Shown: positions 36,347-45,086, counted from the stretch's first letter. The stretch: DNA of 64,000 nt from Dyadobacter jiangsuensis (GCF_003014695.1 NZ_PYAS01000023.1:17237-81236); one strand, 5' to 3'. Program-made: numbers and translations. Notes: generated from the letters alone by a model not told the origin.

Positions 36347-37348
36347 ATGGCCTCTGAATCGGAAATTAAACGTGTACTTGACTTGCTTACGACAGCGCCG
36401 CGAGGGCGCGTCGAGTCATTGAGCGTAAGGGCGAGGGGACATACGGAATCACTTCGCGGGATGACCAGGTCCGATAATATCGTAGCGCTGGGGATCAGTG
36501 AGAAGATTTCGAATAACCATGGTACGGGGGAGCTGGCATTGACATTCTATGTTCAGGAAAAAATTCCGTTATCCGAGTTGAGGGCGGATATGGCCATCCC
36601 GGCCATGATACCCAGCGCATTGGCCAGAAATGACGGAGTGCTCACGGACGTGGTCGTGATCGGGAAATTGACCCCTGAAGTTAATGTGGACAGAAAGGTT
36701 ATTCAGCCGGGAAATAGTATCGGGCATGTCGACGTTTCGGCTGGCACGTTCGGAGCAGTGGTGACGGACGGTAAAAGCAATTTTTTGCTCAGCAATAGTC
36801 ACGTACTGGCCAACAGCGGGCTTGGAAAGAAAGGAGATGTGATTGTGTATCCCGGTGTACTCGATGGAGGCGTAAATCCGGGAGATTTGATTGCCAAACT
36901 GCACGCCTTCAAGAAATTTACCCCAGGCGGTGCTTTTGTGAACCGAACCGATTGTGCCATTGTAAAGCCCACGAAAGATCGGCTTGCCGATGTGACGGCG
37001 CAGATCAAAGGAATAGGTTTGCCCAAGGGTATTATTAAGGCTGAACGCGGAATGAAATTAGTGAAAGTGGGACGCACCACCGGCAAGACCGAGGGAGAGG
37101 TGAAAGACGTTCATTTCCGGTTCGTTCTGGATTATGAAGGGGTTGGTGATGTAGGATTTATAGATCAGGTGTTTTGCACACGATACTCGAAGCCGGGGGA
37201 TTCGGGCGCACTTGTTTTGGATAAGGAATCAGGCAAAGCTATGGGCCTGCATTTTGCAGGTGCCGATGGCGGTAGTGTTTTTAATCCGATTGACCAGGTG
37301 TTATCGGATCTGAAAGTTACCCTTGTCACTCACGAGCAAGGCGCATGA
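36347..37348 (+). CDS. Trypsin-like (Nal1-type) serine protease
   Basis: A 333-residue protein without signal peptide. Residues about 38-110 form an N-terminal beta domain (NIVALGISEKI, then LALTFYVQEKIPLSEL and VLTDVVVIG). The protease part has His152 (LLSNSHVLA), Asp202 (RTDCAIVKP) and Ser286 (KPGDSGALV), a complete triad. This architecture corresponds to the Nal1-like bacterial trypsin family. It follows the trypsin-PLD gene after 245 bases and precedes an 80-residue protein that repeats its N-terminal domain. Two proteases in a row suggest a processing cascade, or a protease plus regulator pair. Substrates are unknown. Confidence 0.87.
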   Translation: MASESEIKRVLDLLTTAPRGRVESLSVRARGHTESLRGMTRSDNIVALGISEKISNNHGTGELALTFYVQEKIPLSELRADMAIPAMIPSALARNDGVLTDVVVIGKLTPEVNVDRKVIQPGNSIGHVDVSAGTFGAVVTDGKSNFLLSNSHVLANSGLGKKGDVIVYPGVLDGGVNPGDLIAKLHAFKKFTPGGAFVNRTDCAIVKPTKDRLADVTAQIKGIGLPKGIIKAERGMKLVKVGRTTGKTEGEVKDVHFRFVLDYEGVGDVGFIDQVFCTRYSKPGDSGALVLDKESGKAMGLHFAGADGGSVFNPIDQVLSDLKVTLVTHEQGA

Positions 37349-37404
37349 CACGTGTGTTCGGCCTGGAGTATCAGACATCCGTACATTAAAATGAACGCAT
37401 CGAG

Positions 37405-37647
37405 ATGATCAGTGAAAAAGACGCTAATCTGGCCAGGGAGCAACATTCTGAGGAGCTGCAAGGGCTTGGTGTGCATGCGATTGCCGTGGATGAAATTAAA
37501 CATAAGGGAGAAAAGACATTTGCCGTGATCGCATTTGTCGAAAAACCTTCAGACAGTATTCCCAAATTCATCACGGTTCAAAAAGGTGAAGAAACACTGG
37601 ATGTTCCATTAAAGGTCAAAATAGCAACAAAATTCAAACCCGAATAA
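37405..37647 (+). CDS. Orphan N-terminal-like domain of the adjacent protease
   Basis: An 80-residue soluble protein. Its core, LGVHAIAVDEIKHKGEKTFA, then VIAFVEKPSDSIPKF and VPLKVKIATKF, follows the same strand order as residues 38-110 of the protease just upstream (GISEK, AL-FYVQEKIP, TDVVVIG) and, more weakly, the small beta domain of the trypsin-PLD protein. It may act as a free pro-domain, inhibitor or adaptor for the proteases. Similarity is judged by eye and should be regarded as moderate. It lies 56 bases after the protease and 43 before the next gene. Confidence 0.72.
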   Translation: MISEKDANLAREQHSEELQGLGVHAIAVDEIKHKGEKTFAVIAFVEKPSDSIPKFITVQKGEETLDVPLKVKIATKFKPE

Positions 37648-37690
37648 AAGCACCCTCTCGATAAGTGTAGTACAATTAATCACCACCACA

Positions 37691-38107
37691 ATGATCAATG
37701 CGCTTACCAATGCTCAACTCTTTCATAAGATATCGGCGCTTCTCACGGGATTCAGCGAGGCCGAGATTATGGCGACAGGGATGCTCGAAAGCTACTACAA
37801 TACGGTCCTGGCGAATTCTGACGGAGATGATGTTGAATATTTCTTCCTGAACGTAGAGCAAATCCTCTATGAAGAAGAAGATTCCCGCGAATCTGCGATT
37901 GCGAATCAGCTAATGCCCAACTCCTCCTACAGTGGTTTGGCCAGAAACATCATCATCCTCTGGTATACCGGTAACTGGAATAATAACCCCGTGTCCTCTG
38001 CGGCTTACATACAGGGGCTTATGTGGGATAGCGGCTATACCCACCCGCCGGGTGCCAAACAACCAGGTTACGGCTCCTGGGCCAATGTTCCCATTTCAGT
38101 GCGATAA
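37691..38107 (+). CDS. Small subunit of a FAD-dependent dehydrogenase complex
   Basis: A 138-residue helical protein that resembles the small subunit of membrane-associated sorbitol/gluconate-type dehydrogenases. Features are the opening LFHKISALLTGFSEAE, the central ARNIIILWYTGNW, and the closing GLMWDSGYTHPPGAKQPGYG, which is highly typical. Known relatives carry a twin-arginine signal that takes the complex to the periplasm; here none is present. It sits 24 bases before the catalytic GMC subunit, so the two should form a heterodimer. The usual third subunit, a multiheme cytochrome c, is missing from the cluster. Confidence 0.85.
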   Translation: MINALTNAQLFHKISALLTGFSEAEIMATGMLESYYNTVLANSDGDDVEYFFLNVEQILYEEEDSRESAIANQLMPNSSYSGLARNIIILWYTGNWNNNPVSSAAYIQGLMWDSGYTHPPGAKQPGYGSWANVPISVR

Positions 38108-38131
38108 ACTTACCGGTAAACTTCTATACGG

Positions 38132-40036
38132 ATGGAAAATAACGATTACGACGTGGTAATTGTCGGCTCCGGCATTGCCGGGTCAATTGTAGCCAAATTA
38201 CTCACTAATGCAGGTAAAAAGGTGTTAATCCTCGAAGCCGGTCTGCAAGCCGGAATTGCGATGGATGCGGAAGGAGCATTTAAAACCTATGAAGGCTATC
38301 TCAACACCTTCTACAATGCGCCAGCAAAAGTCCCCAATTCTCCTTATCCCAACATTAAGGATGCGCCTTCGATCGACGTGCTCGACTTGGAAGTGATGAA
38401 GAAAGGCCAGCCGCTTACCAAGGGGTACCTTGTCCAAATGGGCCCGATACCTTTCGCCAGCGATTGCGCACGGACACCGGGAGGCACGACGTTGCACTGG
38501 CTCGGAACCACCTTGCGAATGCTGCCGAATGACTTTAAAATGAAGACAAAATATGGAGTAGGGGTGGATTGGCCGATCGACTACGAGGATATGGGACGCT
38601 ACTACGAAATGGCAGAAAATGAGATAGGCGTATCAGGGTCGGTGGAGGATCAGCAATATCCGATCGAGGAAAAAAGCATATTCCGTGAAGGATACAGCTA
38701 CCCGATGAAGGCGATACCCACCAGCTACCTTGATAGCGTAATGACCAAAAAAATAGCTAAAAAGAGCAAGGTGGAGCTGAATCAGAAGTCTTACGAGCTG
38801 TATTGCATCAGCACGCCACAGGGCCGAAATTCTATCCCCAACCCTGAGTACAAAATTACAGGCGTCAGGTGGAACCCAGGTAAAAAGGAGTTGGAGTTTA
38901 CAAGAACCGATGAACTGGCGAGCTATGAGCCGGTAGGATCCAATTGGGACCCATACACCGGACAGCGTTGCGAAGGTAATGCAAGCTGTGTCCCTATTTG
39001 CCCGGTGCAAGCGAAATACAATGCGCTGAAAACCCTCAGGAAATCCGATAAGTCGAATCTGACCATCCAAACGCAGTCGGTTGCTTCCAGACTATTGATC
39101 AACGAGAAATCAAACTGGATCAGTGGTGTTGAGTATAAGCATTATAAAAACGGCGATTCGTTCGAATATGAAACGCACGTAGCCAGGGGTACTATTTATG
39201 TGATGGCTGCAAGTGCCATCGAAAATGCCAAGTTGCTGCTCGCATCAGGCGCGGCTAATCGCAGCGACCAGGTAGGCCGGAACCTGATGGACCATATGAC
39301 GGTACTTTCCTGGGGGTTGACCGACGAGCCGATCTATCCCTATCGTGGGCCGGGTTCTACCACCAATATACCGACTTTCAGAGACGGTGAATTCCGGAAA
39401 GATCATGCAGCGTGGATATCGCCCCTGGACAACTGGGGTTGGTCGTGGCCAGTGTTCTCTCCCGGCTCGGACGTCGTCAATGCGGTGGGAGGCGGAATGT
39501 TCGGTAAAGAACTCCGTGAGAAGATGAAGGACGTCATAACGCGTCAGCTGCTCGTGCATTTCGAGTGCGAGCAAGCGCCCGATCCCGAAAACAGGGTTAC
39601 GATCAGTCCGGAGTATAAAGATCATATCGGTAATTATCGCCCGGTGATTCATTACCACGCCACCGAATATATGCTGAAAGCATTTGAAGCATCCAAGATC
39701 GTTTCCGACCAGCTGTTCAGCCAATGCGATGTACAGGATTTTACTGTCTACGACCCGAATTCCAACCCGGATTATGTAACGTATAAAGGTAAGGGTTATC
39801 GATTCGACGGGGCGGGTCACATTGTCGGTACGCACCGAATGGGATTCAGTCCTGATGACTCGGTCGTAAATGCGGATATGCGCACATGGGACCATGAGAA
39901 CCTTTTCCTGGTCGGGTGCGGGAATATGCCGACCCTGGGTACTTCGAATCCTACACTGACCATGTCCGCACTCACTTTTAAAGCCGCCGAGGCCATTCTG
40001 AAACAACTAGAACAGTCACCGAATTATGGAAAATAA
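38132..40036 (+). CDS. GMC-family FAD oxidoreductase with iron-sulfur motif
   Basis: A 634-residue flavoprotein dehydrogenase. The N-terminal FAD site is VVIVGSGIAGSIVA with the acidic strand end VLILEAG. GGTTLHWLGTTLR is a GMC signature. The C-terminal half has HIVGTHRMG and NPTLTMSAL, with the catalytic His and Asn region. Cys280, Cys286 and Cys290 form C-x5-C-x3-C (CEGNASCVPIC), the spacing of the 3Fe-4S site in the catalytic subunit of bacterial FAD glucose dehydrogenase. The substrate is an alcohol or sugar by family, not further defined. No signal peptide is seen, so the complex appears cytosolic, unlike its relatives. It overlaps the following ferritin-like gene by 11 bases. Confidence 0.92.
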   Translation: MENNDYDVVIVGSGIAGSIVAKLLTNAGKKVLILEAGLQAGIAMDAEGAFKTYEGYLNTFYNAPAKVPNSPYPNIKDAPSIDVLDLEVMKKGQPLTKGYLVQMGPIPFASDCARTPGGTTLHWLGTTLRMLPNDFKMKTKYGVGVDWPIDYEDMGRYYEMAENEIGVSGSVEDQQYPIEEKSIFREGYSYPMKAIPTSYLDSVMTKKIAKKSKVELNQKSYELYCISTPQGRNSIPNPEYKITGVRWNPGKKELEFTRTDELASYEPVGSNWDPYTGQRCEGNASCVPICPVQAKYNALKTLRKSDKSNLTIQTQSVASRLLINEKSNWISGVEYKHYKNGDSFEYETHVARGTIYVMAASAIENAKLLLASGAANRSDQVGRNLMDHMTVLSWGLTDEPIYPYRGPGSTTNIPTFRDGEFRKDHAAWISPLDNWGWSWPVFSPGSDVVNAVGGGMFGKELREKMKDVITRQLLVHFECEQAPDPENRVTISPEYKDHIGNYRPVIHYHATEYMLKAFEASKIVSDQLFSQCDVQDFTVYDPNSNPDYVTYKGKGYRFDGAGHIVGTHRMGFSPDDSVVNADMRTWDHENLFLVGCGNMPTLGTSNPTLTMSALTFKAAEAILKQLEQSPNYGK

Positions 40037-41252
40037 GGTATTTCAAAAAAATAATCCCAAGCGTCAAAAGCTAATTAGACCGCTCCCTGGCACCGAAGAG
40101 GCGGAACAGGAGACTTTTGAACTCATCGAACCGGTGAATTTCAGAGGCGTTCGCGCGCGACCCGAAATGGCGCAGGCGGATGTGGAGACTTATGTCAAAA
40201 ATCTTGACCATCTGAAAGAATGCCTTCTGACTGCATTACAGCTCGAACTTTCGACCATACCGCCGTACCTGTGCGGCCTTTATACGATCAAGGAAGGAAG
40301 CAACCGGCAGGCGGGTAATCTGATCAGAAGCGTGGTGGTAGAGGAAATGCTGCATATGATCCTTGTATCGAACATCCTGAACGCCATTACGGATCCGAAG
40401 ACAATCAAGCCTGGGCAGAAGCTATTTGATGTAAAGAATATTATTCCCGAATATCCTACACCGTTACCGGGGAATATTGTACCGGAAGTCCCGAAAGGGG
40501 ATCCCCCTTTCAAAGTGCAGCTGTTAAAGTTTTCCCGAGAAGCGCTCGACGTTTTCACCACGATTGAAAAGCCTTCGGCTCCGAATGAGCCGTTAGACGA
40601 CCCGCATAGTTTTGATAGTATCGGGCAATTTTATCAGGCGATACGATTTGGCTTGAAGCGCCTGAATGAGCAAACGCCGGGCGGCATTTTCACGGGCGAT
40701 CCTAAGCGACAGGTAACACCTGATCACTATTACGGAAGCGGCGGAAAGATCATCAGGGTGGAATGCTACGAAGATGCCGAAGAAGCGATTGCCGAAATCG
40801 TGGGACAAGGGGAAGGGATAGATGGTACCATCGTAACCGAAGAGCCCATGTTCGGGGAAGGCATCGAATATGCCCATTACTTTAAATTTCAGGAGATTAA
40901 TTACGGGCGCATGTACAGCGCAAACGACACCAATTTTAAAATGCCTGTGAAAAGTGTCCCTACCGGCACGCCGTTCGATGTAAGCTGGTCGTCGGTATAC
41001 AATATGAAGGCAAATCCGAGAATGAAGGATTACGAAGGTGACCCCGCATTGATGGAGAAGGCTGTTGATTTCAACAAAACATACGTGATGCTGCTCAATA
41101 ATATCAACGACGCCGTAAGCGGTGAGCCGGAGCTGTTGATCAAGGGCATCAATATCATGTACGATCTGAAATACAGGGCGCTGGAATTGCTGAATATGCC
41201 CTTGGACAACGGAGAGTGCGCCGGGCCAACTTTTGAATATGTCGAGCTGTAA
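40026..41252 (+). CDS. Ferritin-like protein with VioB-type domain
   Basis: A 408-residue cytosolic protein. Residues 60-300 match the ferritin-like domain found in iminophenyl-pyruvate dimer synthase (VioB) of violacein synthesis: LQLELSTIPPYLCGLYTIKE, then SVVVEEMLHMILVSNILNAI. Probable diiron ligands are Glu74, Glu106 or Glu107 and His110, with a second set around IEYAHYFKFQEI. It lacks the long remainder of VioB (family length about 1,000), so it is a stand-alone form. Its start overlaps the GMC gene, implying tight co-expression. A role as oxygenase, oxidase or peroxide-reactive centre acting on the dehydrogenase product is plausible. Confidence 0.88.
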   Translation: MENKVFQKNNPKRQKLIRPLPGTEEAEQETFELIEPVNFRGVRARPEMAQADVETYVKNLDHLKECLLTALQLELSTIPPYLCGLYTIKEGSNRQAGNLIRSVVVEEMLHMILVSNILNAITDPKTIKPGQKLFDVKNIIPEYPTPLPGNIVPEVPKGDPPFKVQLLKFSREALDVFTTIEKPSAPNEPLDDPHSFDSIGQFYQAIRFGLKRLNEQTPGGIFTGDPKRQVTPDHYYGSGGKIIRVECYEDAEEAIAEIVGQGEGIDGTIVTEEPMFGEGIEYAHYFKFQEINYGRMYSANDTNFKMPVKSVPTGTPFDVSWSSVYNMKANPRMKDYEGDPALMEKAVDFNKTYVMLLNNINDAVSGEPELLIKGINIMYDLKYRALELLNMPLDNGECAGPTFEYVEL

Positions 41253-41292
41253 GTCTCTTTCAAACATCCTCTCAGTTTAAACACGATCAAGC

Positions 41293-41655
41293 ATGTATCC
41301 CTTAATTGCAAAATGGACGATTCTTCCGGGAAACGAAGAAAAAGTGTGCGAAGCCTTGAAAAAACTTGCGGCAGACGTAAAGGAAAATGAACCCGGAACA
41401 TTACTGTACATGGTTCATGTCCCCAATTTCAATGAAAAAAGCCTGCCCACGCCACCGGCCGGCGAAGTGGTCTTTTTCGAGATATATCAGGATCAGGCGG
41501 CTTTCTTCGACCATTTGAACGGGCCGGTTTTTAAAAATTTTGTCAGCAACTACGGAAGCCTTTTTTTAAGTGATTTCAGTGCTGTTCCGCAAGTTTTCAT
41601 GACCACCGAAGTGCTTACTTCTCTGGGTGGGTTCGCACGCGCTGCTTTGCAATGA
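41293..41655 (+). CDS. Antibiotic-biosynthesis-monooxygenase-like protein
   Basis: A 120-residue dimeric alpha+beta barrel protein of the ABM type: the N-terminal strand ending in WTILPGNEEKV, a helix, then TLLYMVHVP, the strand VVFFEIYQDQAAFFDHLN and the C-terminal segment near FKNFV. Such small proteins act as cofactor-independent monooxygenases or heme-degrading enzymes. The position 40 bases behind the ferritin-like gene and before a heme-binding protein fits a redox pathway. The exact activity cannot be read from the sequence. Confidence 0.86.
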   Translation: MYPLIAKWTILPGNEEKVCEALKKLAADVKENEPGTLLYMVHVPNFNEKSLPTPPAGEVVFFEIYQDQAAFFDHLNGPVFKNFVSNYGSLFLSDFSAVPQVFMTTEVLTSLGGFARAALQ

Positions 41656-41732
41656 AGCGGTTGGCCGATGAATGTGTGGGCCACCCGGGTAGTTTACTTG
41701 TGTCTTAAAGCAATCAATCAAACATCAAACTT

Positions 41733-42764
41733 ATGGCGAAGATTAAAAATAATCCGTTGGCTGCATTAAGCCTTTCGGGCTTGGGCAATATTGAGGAACA
41801 ATCGATAGAAAAAGGGCAAAAATTGGTTGCGAGGGCCGAAGTGGCCGTATCGGCTCCCTCGCTCGGTCCCCTGGCGAAACTTCCGGGTACCTGGGTAGGA
41901 ACCGGGTTCAATCTGATTGAGATTCCGAATATGAATCAGGCGAAGCCCGGGCCACCACCTGCCGACAAGTTCAAGATCATTTTGAATAATACGGCTGAAA
42001 CTCTGACCTTCTCTTCTATTGACGGAGAAATCATCAACCGTGGAAATGCGCAGGAAGACATTGCTTATCTGGGATTACATTATCTGCAACAGGTAAATGA
42101 CGTGAATCTGCCGCAAGGGCAGAATGGCATACACCTCGAGACGGGCCTGTTTCTCAACCTGCCTGACGGCACAGATCCGCAGGTGAAGGAAAGCGTGGCA
42201 CGGCTCGGGTCGATTCCGCATGGTGATTCGCTGCTAGCACAAGGGAGTTTCTTTACAGTGAAAGGCGGCCCTCAATTCGATGTACCGCCCGCGGACCCGA
42301 CCCCGTTTTTTATTGTCGACGGCAAGCGGGTCAATGATACGAATCCGGACTATCTGCGTTTGCTAAACGATGCGGTACCGCCCGCCGGGATTTCCAAAGA
42401 CGTGATCATGAACCCCAATAATTTGCTCAAAGAGGCGATAAAGGGGCAGAATATTATTGAAACCATCGTGATACTACTCGATGCAAATCCCATTGATGGC
42501 GTTTGCAATCCGGGTGCCACTTCGCCAACAGGCGGTATCACCAATATCCCTTTTATCAACGTCAATGCCAATGCGACGAGCCTGACCGCGATCTTCTGGA
42601 TCGAAACGGTGCAGAACCCGGACGGATCGACGTTTTTGCAACTGCAATACACGCAAACCGTGATTCTGGATTTCCCGGTGTTTGGCCCGCCGCCTGCTAA
42701 TCCGGTGGTACCTATTAGCTGGCCGCATATCTCTGTTGCTACGCTGCGGCTGAAAGAAAACTGA
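41733..42764 (+). CDS. Heme-binding protein, nitrobindin-like beta barrel
   Basis: A 343-residue protein. The segment LGPLAKLPGTWVGTGFNLIE is the hallmark of a family annotated as heme-binding and related to nitrobindin/FABP-like barrels. Further family features are HYLQQVNDVNLPQGQNGIH, LFLNLPDGTD, and GSIPHGDSLLAQG; the His in IPHGDS is a candidate ligand. The N-terminal 45 residues look flexible and there is no signal peptide. A 17-base sequence around its start (ATCAAACTTATGGCGAA) is repeated exactly at the next gene. It likely binds heme or another hydrophobic cofactor in the cluster's redox chemistry. Confidence 0.85.
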   Translation: MAKIKNNPLAALSLSGLGNIEEQSIEKGQKLVARAEVAVSAPSLGPLAKLPGTWVGTGFNLIEIPNMNQAKPGPPPADKFKIILNNTAETLTFSSIDGEIINRGNAQEDIAYLGLHYLQQVNDVNLPQGQNGIHLETGLFLNLPDGTDPQVKESVARLGSIPHGDSLLAQGSFFTVKGGPQFDVPPADPTPFFIVDGKRVNDTNPDYLRLLNDAVPPAGISKDVIMNPNNLLKEAIKGQNIIETIVILLDANPIDGVCNPGATSPTGGITNIPFINVNANATSLTAIFWIETVQNPDGSTFLQLQYTQTVILDFPVFGPPPANPVVPISWPHISVATLRLKEN

Positions 42765-42787
42765 CCCAACACCAGACAATCAAACTT

Positions 42788-43519
42788 ATGGCGAATGCTA
42801 AACCGGTGCTGATGCACAGCACCTATTTCAATCTGGGAGCCAATAATACCCCGGATGTGGCCGAAGCCTATATGGCCGAAGCGCGGGAATACCTTTCCAG
42901 CTCGAAAGGGATGGTTTCTTTCTGGATAGGCAAAAGGGCCACGGATATGAACAGGCCCGAAAACGATCTGGGATTTGATATTGCCATGCATCAGGTGTTC
43001 AGGGATGAAGATGCATTTAATCTCTATAACGGAAGCGATCCGAGGCACGATCAGTTTGTGGCGGACGTGAACCGGTGGGCTCCCAGCACGACGAGGCGAG
43101 TCATAGATAGTAACCTGACTAACCTGGTCATAGGCGGCAATGTATCTACGGCACAGAACCTCGGACCGGACCGGAATTTTCCGCAAAGCGTGTTTCACAG
43201 CCTTTACTTTTCGCTGGCGGATAAATCGCCGGACAGTATTGAAAAATTCACCGGCATCTGTGTAAAGTATCTTTCTCATCACCCCGGTATCGAGTTGTTC
43301 GCCACCGGCGGCCTGACCGACATTAAAAGGGATGTTTCGGTGCGGAATTTCGATGTGGCTGTCAACATCATTTATGACAGCAAAAAAGCCTACGACGATT
43401 ATCTGCAAAGCGAGGAGCATCGCGACTTTTTCCCGGCCACGGCAGGAATGATAGACAAAACGTACATTTTTGATTCTTACCTGAAGTACCAATCAAAAGT
43501 GTACTCACTATCGAGTTGA
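42788..43519 (+). CDS. Tandem Dabb-type stress-responsive barrel protein
   Basis: A 243-residue protein made of two ferredoxin-like dimeric A/B barrel (Dabb) domains: residues about 8-105 (VLMHSTYFNLG, then FDIAMHQVFRDEDAFNLYNG) and 135-238 (VFHSLYFSLADKSPD, then FDVAVNIIYDSKKAYDDYLQ). The repeat of FD-A-----D--A---Y confirms the duplication. Such barrels occur as cyclases, small aromatic-compound enzymes or stress proteins. It shares the 17-base start-region sequence with the preceding gene and lies 23 bases behind it. No signal peptide is present. Confidence 0.85.
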   Translation: MANAKPVLMHSTYFNLGANNTPDVAEAYMAEAREYLSSSKGMVSFWIGKRATDMNRPENDLGFDIAMHQVFRDEDAFNLYNGSDPRHDQFVADVNRWAPSTTRRVIDSNLTNLVIGGNVSTAQNLGPDRNFPQSVFHSLYFSLADKSPDSIEKFTGICVKYLSHHPGIELFATGGLTDIKRDVSVRNFDVAVNIIYDSKKAYDDYLQSEEHRDFFPATAGMIDKTYIFDSYLKYQSKVYSLSS

Positions 43520-43577
43520 TGTGTCGTCTTATTGACAGTAACCTAAACCAATCTCCGATCAACAATCTATTGATACC

Positions 43578-45038
43578 ATGATCTCCACAGCAATTAATGA
43601 ATTATCCCGCGAATTGAGCGGCTACGTCGTGCAGGCCGGGGACGCAGAATACGAAGAAGCCATTCGGATTGACAATGGCCGTATCCAGTTTAAGCCTCGC
43701 GCGATCATTTTTCCGGCCGTAATGGAGGATGTCAGGTTGGGCCTGAAATTCGCCGTGACGCACAACCTCCCATTTTCTGTGAAAGGCGGCGGGCACAGTG
43801 CAGCAGGCTATTGCATGAATGAAGGGGGAATTGTAATGGCCATGAAGAATCTCAATAAGATTACGTTCGACCCAAGGAAAGAAACCGTTACTGCGCAGAT
43901 GGGCGTGATCTGGTACGATGTCTATAAGTTCATGCAGGCTACCGGCACCGGTTTGATCCCGGTAGGAGGGGGATGCCCGACTGTTGCACCTCCCGGATTC
44001 ATGCTGGGAGGCGGGTATAGTTTCGTTTCCCGCTCTTATGGGATGAGTATAGATAATCTGGTGAGCCTGAAAATCATCACACCCGACGGTGAAATGAGGC
44101 ATATAGGGGTAGATAGCACATCAAAGGAGGACACAGACCTATTCTGGGCTTGCTGCGGAGGCGGAGGTGGAAATTTTGGTATTGTCACCGAAATGGAAAT
44201 GCGGGTTAGAAAGCCTTTCAGCGAAAAGATGCTCGTGGGGCAGATCCGCTATCCACTCGAACATGCAGAAGACGTGCTGGGTTACTACAATGAATGGGTG
44301 GAGCGGATTCCGAACAGTATGGCCGTTTACGGCTTTATGGGAAACCAAAAAGACCTGGTTGATAAAACAACCAATGTAAAGGTACTGGGACTCACACCGG
44401 TATTCAACGGAGATTATGCCGAAGGAATTGATCTGATTCAAGGGTTATTAAAATTGAAGCCTATTAATGCAGATTTGTTCAATATGACCTTGCCGGAGTG
44501 GGAGTTTTACAATGGTTACACCACGCGCGTGGCAGGGCGCAGCTCGTACATCCGCTCGACGATCCTTCCCAAAGGTGGAATGAATAATGACGTGGCCAAA
44601 GTGATCATCGATTCGATGAGTAATGCACCCTCGCCGGACAGCTTCGCGGTCTGGACCCTTGCAGGCGGCGCCATTGAGGACGTGGCGTCTGATGCTACGG
44701 CCTATGTGCACCGCGATTGCCGTTTTGTCCCCGAGATAAAGTCGATCTGGGATCTGGACAAGCCTGGCGACACCCTGAGAAACGTGGAGTGGGCTTACGA
44801 GTTCTTTGAAAGACTTTCGGAGGCTGGAAACGCGACCGGCGCCTATGTTAACTACATCGATCCTTTGCAGCACGATTGGGCGAGGATGTATTACGGGGAG
44901 AATTACGAAAGGCTGTTGTCCATTAAGAAGCAGGTGGATCCGAACAACTATTTCAGTTTTCAGCAAAGTGTCGGCTCGCCTTTCAATCCACCCAAAAAAT
45001 TGACCGACCTGAGCCCGTTGAACCGGACACAGCTTTGA
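43578..45038 (+). CDS. Berberine-bridge-enzyme-type FAD-linked oxidoreductase
   Basis: A 486-residue flavoprotein of the PCMH/BBE class. His73 in KGGGHSAAGY and Cys133 in GGGCPTVAPPG occupy the two positions that bind FAD covalently in bicovalent members, so bicovalent flavin is expected. LGGGYSFVSRSYG is the dinucleotide-binding loop, and the C-terminal BBE segment (YYGENYERLLSIKKQVDP and NNYFSFQQS) is complete. Relatives oxidise sugars, alkaloids or polyketide intermediates using oxygen. In this cluster it may act after the GMC dehydrogenase. No secretion signal was seen, whereas many relatives are exported. Confidence 0.92.
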   Translation: MISTAINELSRELSGYVVQAGDAEYEEAIRIDNGRIQFKPRAIIFPAVMEDVRLGLKFAVTHNLPFSVKGGGHSAAGYCMNEGGIVMAMKNLNKITFDPRKETVTAQMGVIWYDVYKFMQATGTGLIPVGGGCPTVAPPGFMLGGGYSFVSRSYGMSIDNLVSLKIITPDGEMRHIGVDSTSKEDTDLFWACCGGGGGNFGIVTEMEMRVRKPFSEKMLVGQIRYPLEHAEDVLGYYNEWVERIPNSMAVYGFMGNQKDLVDKTTNVKVLGLTPVFNGDYAEGIDLIQGLLKLKPINADLFNMTLPEWEFYNGYTTRVAGRSSYIRSTILPKGGMNNDVAKVIIDSMSNAPSPDSFAVWTLAGGAIEDVASDATAYVHRDCRFVPEIKSIWDLDKPGDTLRNVEWAYEFFERLSEAGNATGAYVNYIDPLQHDWARMYYGENYERLLSIKKQVDPNNYFSFQQSVGSPFNPPKKLTDLSPLNRTQL

Positions 45039-45086
45039 AATATTGATCGTAAACTGACGAAGCCAATCCATGTAAACCCTCAAAAA

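Noticed and set aside
39245..40006. 253-codon minus-strand frame
   Set aside because: Shadow of the GMC oxidoreductase gene.
42350..43492. 380-codon minus-strand frame
   Set aside because: It spans the heme-binding and Dabb genes antisense; both plus-strand products have clear family motifs.
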